This document shows positions 61,842-64,000 of a DNA stretch of 64,000 nucleotides, in pieces; position 1 is the first letter of the stretch; every line of letters begins with the position of its first letter. The position numbers and the translations under genes are program-made. A model generated the notes under the pieces. The model did no database searches. It was not told the origin of the DNA and saw nothing but the letters and a program-made list of their open reading frames with translations. This DNA comes from Methylobacterium sp. WL1. Lineage in GTDB: Bacteria; Pseudomonadota; Alphaproteobacteria; Rhizobiales; Beijerinckiaceae. The DNA is taken from assembly GCF_008000895.1 (NCBI RefSeq), contig NZ_CP042823.1, forward strand, positions 3,947,001 to 4,011,000, written 5' to 3'.

Positions 61842-62141
61842 GTGGCTACGATTCTGCTGTCCGATAGCTTTCGTCGGTGGTTTACCGACCTGCGGGATCA
61901 CCGCGCGAAGGCGCGTATCGTCGCTCGGATCCGAGCTGCGGGCTTCGGTAATTTCGGTGACGTCAAACCGGTCGGTGAAGGCGTCTTCGAAATGTGAATC
62001 TCGTACGGCCCAGGATATCGCCTCTACTACGTTCGGCGGGGCGAGGTGACCTACCGGCTTCTGAACGGCGGCGCCAAGTCCAGTCAGGATCGAGATATTC
62101 AGAAAGCCAAGGCCCTGGCCAAACATCTTACGGTATCACCT
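61842..62141 (+). pseudogene. RelE/HigB-type toxin with premature TGA
   Basis: The frame from GTG 61842 (ATG 61794 also possible) encodes a Gp49/HigB-type toxin: SFRRWFTDLRDHRAKARIVA, GDVKPVGEGVFEM. A TGA at 61995-61997 stands where the family has Arg (normally ...SEMRI). The same frame continues as ISYGPGYRLYYVRRGEVTYR and DRDIQKAKALAKHL, so the rest of the toxin is intact. A single CGA-to-TGA change is the simplest reading. It precedes an antitoxin gene. The pair is a type II toxin-antitoxin cassette on the plus strand inside the minus-strand GTA cluster. Confidence 0.8.
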
Positions 62142-62142
62142 G

Positions 62143-62427
62143 ATGTCCTTCACGCCTTTCGACGCCTCGGAGTTCCTCGACAGCGAGGAAGCGATCGCCG
62201 AATATCTCGCGGCCGCGCTTGAGGATCCCGATCCCGAGCTGTTCGTCGCGGCGCTCGGTGATGTCGCCAAGGCGCGCGGCATGAGCCAGATCGCCCGGGA
62301 GGCCGGCCTGGGGCGGGAAAGCCTGTACAAGGCGCTGACCCCGGGCTCGAAGCTGCGCTACGAGACTGTGCGCAAAGTCATTGACGCGCTCGGCGTCAAG
62401 CTGACCGTGGCGACCGGCGCCTCGTAA
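62143..62427 (+). CDS. Addiction-module antitoxin (HigA/putative XRE type)
   Basis: The 94-residue protein starts at ATG 62143 (MSFTPFDASEFLDSEEAIAE) and contains a helix-turn-helix (MSQIAREAGLGRESLYKALT) and the family tail (RYETVRKVIDALGVKLTV). It represses its own operon and neutralises the RelE-type toxin. It is intact while the toxin upstream carries a nonsense codon. Its 3' end overlaps the antiparallel NlpC/P60 gene by 70 bases. Confidence 0.88.
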   Translation: MSFTPFDASEFLDSEEAIAEYLAAALEDPDPELFVAALGDVAKARGMSQIAREAGLGRESLYKALTPGSKLRYETVRKVIDALGVKLTVATGAS

Positions 62428-62882
62428 GGGGCCTGCGGAAAGCGGAACACCCCGGTCAGGTGCCGGCGCCACCACGCCGTGAGCGCGACCTCGGCGACCG
62501 TGGCGTTGTCGTGGGCGTGGATCATGGCACCGTCGCCGGTGGCGATGGCGCAGTGGCGGGCCGGGAGGTGGCGGCGGAAGGCGAAGAGCAGCACGTCGCC
62601 CGGACGGGGCGGGTCTCCGGCGGACGGCACCGGCACGAGGTGGCGCGCCGCCGCCTCGGTGAGGGGATCGGTCCCCGGGGCGGCGGATTCGGCCCAGGTG
62701 GCTGCATAGGGCGGCACCGGTTCCGGCTCGGCGCCGTAGAGCCCGCGCCAGACCCCGCGCAGCAGGCCCAGGCAGTCGCAGCCGACCCCGCGCAAGGAGG
62801 CCTGGTGCCGGTAGGGCGTGCCGAGCCACAGCCGCGCCTCGCCGAGGGCGGCCACGCCCATGTCCCGCCGCATTGCGCTCAT
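62358..62882 (-). CDS. NlpC/P60 peptidase, GTA gp14-like
   Basis: The 174-residue protein has the NlpC/P60 catalytic Cys in RGVGCDCLGLLRGVWRGLYG, His in ARHCAIATGDG and a polar third residue (IHAHDNA). In GTA clusters this cell-wall peptidase lies between gp13 and gp15 and belongs to the tail tip. The last 20 or so residues (PYEAPVATVSLTPSASMTLR) are encoded in the part that overlaps the antitoxin gene antisense and may be new sequence created when the toxin-antitoxin cassette inserted. Start ATG 62882 overlaps the upstream stop (ATGA). Confidence 0.9.
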   Translation of the reverse strand: MSAMRRDMGVAALGEARLWLGTPYRHQASLRGVGCDCLGLLRGVWRGLYGAEPEPVPPYAATWAESAAPGTDPLTEAAARHLVPVPSAGDPPRPGDVLLFAFRRHLPARHCAIATGDGAMIHAHDNATVAEVALTAWWRRHLTGVFRFPQAPYEAPVATVSLTPSASMTLRTVS

Positions 62883-63754
62883 CGGAACAAGCTCCCGCCG
62901 TCGAGGACGGGCTCCGAGCCCGGCACCGCACGCATCACCGCGTCGTTGCCGGGCATGTGCGGGAAGCCCTGGAAGTTGATCGCGTTGGCGAAGCGGTCCC
63001 GGCAGGTGGCCAGCCGCTTGTCGCATCCGGCCGAGACGCTGAAGGCATCCCCCGGGGTCACCGGCCGGGCCGGGACCGTCCACAGCTCGACCAGCCCGCC
63101 GAGCTGAAGCCGCACATCCGCGGCGAGCCCCGCATTGGCACCCGTCTCCCAGGTGAGCGTCCCGCCGGTGAACAGCCCGTCCGCGAAGCGACCCGCCAGC
63201 GACACCGCAAGCGTCGCCGGCTCCGGAAGGCCGGTGACCCGGCCGGTGGTGCGCCAGGCGGCGAGATCGACCCGGCAGCGGGCATCGCCGAGGTCGGCCC
63301 CGCAGGTGGCCCGGAAGGTCCGGCCGCGCTCGGCATCGAGCCGGTGGGCGAGGCCGCGCAGCTCGGCCACGAAGGCGTCGCCCTCCCGGCGCACCTCGCC
63401 GATCGTGCCGACATCCAGCAGCAGGCGCGTCTCGGGGGCGGTCCAGTCGGCCAGCCAGGTCTCCACCGACGCGCCGTCGTAGAGGCCGCCCGCGATGTCG
63501 GCCTCGGTGAGCCCGAGCGCGCTCAGCGCCCCGGCCACGTCGCCCCCGGAGACCGCGAAGCCGGATTCGGCGCTGGCCTCGGCCGCGTCCAGCCCGGTCC
63601 GGGCCTCGTGGACCAGGCCCGAGAGGGTCAGGTCGCGGTCATGGTCGGTGAAGCCGAGGGCGGCCCCGTCGCGCCGGCGCAGGGTCCAGCACCGGCACAG
63701 GGTGGTCACGCCGCCCGCGAGATGGGCCGCGAAGGCATCGGGGATGGCACGCAT
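62879..63754 (-). CDS. DUF2163 tail protein, GTA gp13-like
   Basis: The 291-residue protein starts MRAIPDAFAAHLAGGVTTLC and includes the family signatures RCWTLRRRDGAALGFTDHDR, FRATCGADLGDARCRVDLAA, and C-terminal SAGCDKRLATCRDRFANAIN. DUF2163 and its BR0599-type C-terminal domain are GTA/phage baseplate proteins. The Cys pattern (CGADLGDARC, CDKRLATC) suggests bound iron-sulphur or zinc, as in other tail hub proteins. Confidence 0.92.
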   Translation of the reverse strand: MRAIPDAFAAHLAGGVTTLCRCWTLRRRDGAALGFTDHDRDLTLSGLVHEARTGLDAAEASAESGFAVSGGDVAGALSALGLTEADIAGGLYDGASVETWLADWTAPETRLLLDVGTIGEVRREGDAFVAELRGLAHRLDAERGRTFRATCGADLGDARCRVDLAAWRTTGRVTGLPEPATLAVSLAGRFADGLFTGGTLTWETGANAGLAADVRLQLGGLVELWTVPARPVTPGDAFSVSAGCDKRLATCRDRFANAINFQGFPHMPGNDAVMRAVPGSEPVLDGGSLFR

Positions 63755-63763
63755 CGTTGTCCC

Positions 63764-64000
63764 TCACGGCACGATCTCGACCAGCGGCACCTTGGGGATC
63801 TCGCCGGCCGTGAAGGCCGCAAGGTCGATGGTGAGGTCGTCGGTGTCGAACCGGACCGGCACGTCGAAGGCGAAGCCCGCCGTGACGGCGGCGCCCTTGG
63901 CCGGGACGTGCCCGCCCGCGAAGGTGACGAGCCCGGTAGCCGGGTCGCACGCGAAGGCGTCGGCGCCGACCTCCCGGCCGGCCAGGGCGACCCGGACGCT
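63764..64000 (-). CDS. DUF2460 tail protein, GTA gp12-like (partial, runs off window)
   Basis: The last 78 codons of a gene are visible: RVALAGREVGADAFACDP, KGAAVTAGFAFDVPVRFDTD, IDLAAFTAGEIPKVPLVEIV and a stop at 63764. The FDVPVRFDTD...PLVEI ending is characteristic of DUF2460, the GTA gp12 distal tail protein. It lies 9 bases upstream of the DUF2163 gene. The remaining head, portal and terminase genes would be beyond the window. Confidence 0.88.
   Translation of the reverse strand, partial: SVRVALAGREVGADAFACDPATGLVTFAGGHVPAKGAAVTAGFAFDVPVRFDTDDLTIDLAAFTAGEIPKVPLVEIVP

Noticed and set aside
57567..61997. Very long open frame on the plus strand opposite the gp15-like gene
   Set aside because: It is antisense to an intact, well-recognised tail gene and has the Arg/Gly/Asp-rich composition of a shadow frame in GC-rich DNA.
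61995..61997. TGA in the toxin read as selenocysteine
   Set aside because: No SECIS-like hairpin follows and the family has Arg, not Cys, at this place; a nonsense mutation is simpler.
1..64000. CRISPR arrays, rRNA, insertion sequences with transposase genes
   Set aside because: No regularly spaced repeats, rRNA motifs or transposase-like proteins were found in either strand.

Overview
The window is very GC-rich and its gene content points to an alphaproteobacterial methylotroph, most likely Methylobacterium or Methylorubrum. The evidence is: a phosphoribulokinase/FBPase block facing a CbbR/QscR-type regulator with no RuBisCO in view, a complete soluble Mo-type NAD-dependent formate dehydrogenase (fdsGBAD), the rhizobial-style ccmIEFH block followed by a FeuPQ-like two-component system, and the tail end of an RcGTA-like gene transfer agent cluster. 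No rRNA, tRNA or CRISPR array was seen.

Layout. 0-6 kb: a DUF6502-DUF5666 gene pair preceded by striking CGTGGGA dyads, a broken ada gene, an AlgJ/AlgX-like protein and YebC. 6-12 kb: a decayed chemotaxis receptor, then fbp-prk-(repeat)-rpe-cbbY divergent from a CbbR/QscR-like LysR regulator and a FAD oxidoreductase. 13-19 kb: transporters, an orphan amino-acid binding protein, a LysR/GST/flavoprotein unit and a second GST. 19-24 kb: signalling (single-domain receiver, AI-2E-family membrane protein with a frameshift, LOV hybrid histidine kinase), a small basic protein and a frameshifted secreted hydrolase. 25-35 kb: panE-like reductase coupled to a YdiJ-like D-2-hydroxyglutarate dehydrogenase, then rnr-DUF983-NUDIX-MFS-rpmG. 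35-44 kb: formate module (LysR, oxalate/formate-type MFS, fdsDABG read on the minus strand). 44-49 kb: cytochrome c maturation genes ccmI, ccmE, ccmF, ccmH. 49-53.7 kb: a pepSY-feuP-prpF-feuQ operon in which a PrpF-type isomerase separates regulator and kinase. 53.9-64 kb: GTA/phage tail genes on the minus strand (DUF2460, DUF2163, NlpC/P60, gp15-like, DUF2793, lysozyme, small membrane proteins), interrupted by a plus-strand toxin-antitoxin cassette with a nonsense-broken toxin and by a plus-strand SGNH hydrolase.

How the parts relate. Several blocks serve C1 metabolism: formate oxidation to CO2 and NADH, cytochrome c maturation for methanol/electron-transfer cytochromes, and the phosphoribulokinase/CbbR-like pair. 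In M. extorquens AM1 phosphoribulokinase supplies RuBP as a signal for QscR rather than for CO2 fixation. The window also has an unusual number of single-base frameshifts, mostly in short G or C runs (ada, chemotaxis receptor, AI-2E protein, hydrolase, probably rnr). These may be true decay, or homopolymer errors of a long-read assembly, and should be checked before any of these genes is called dead.
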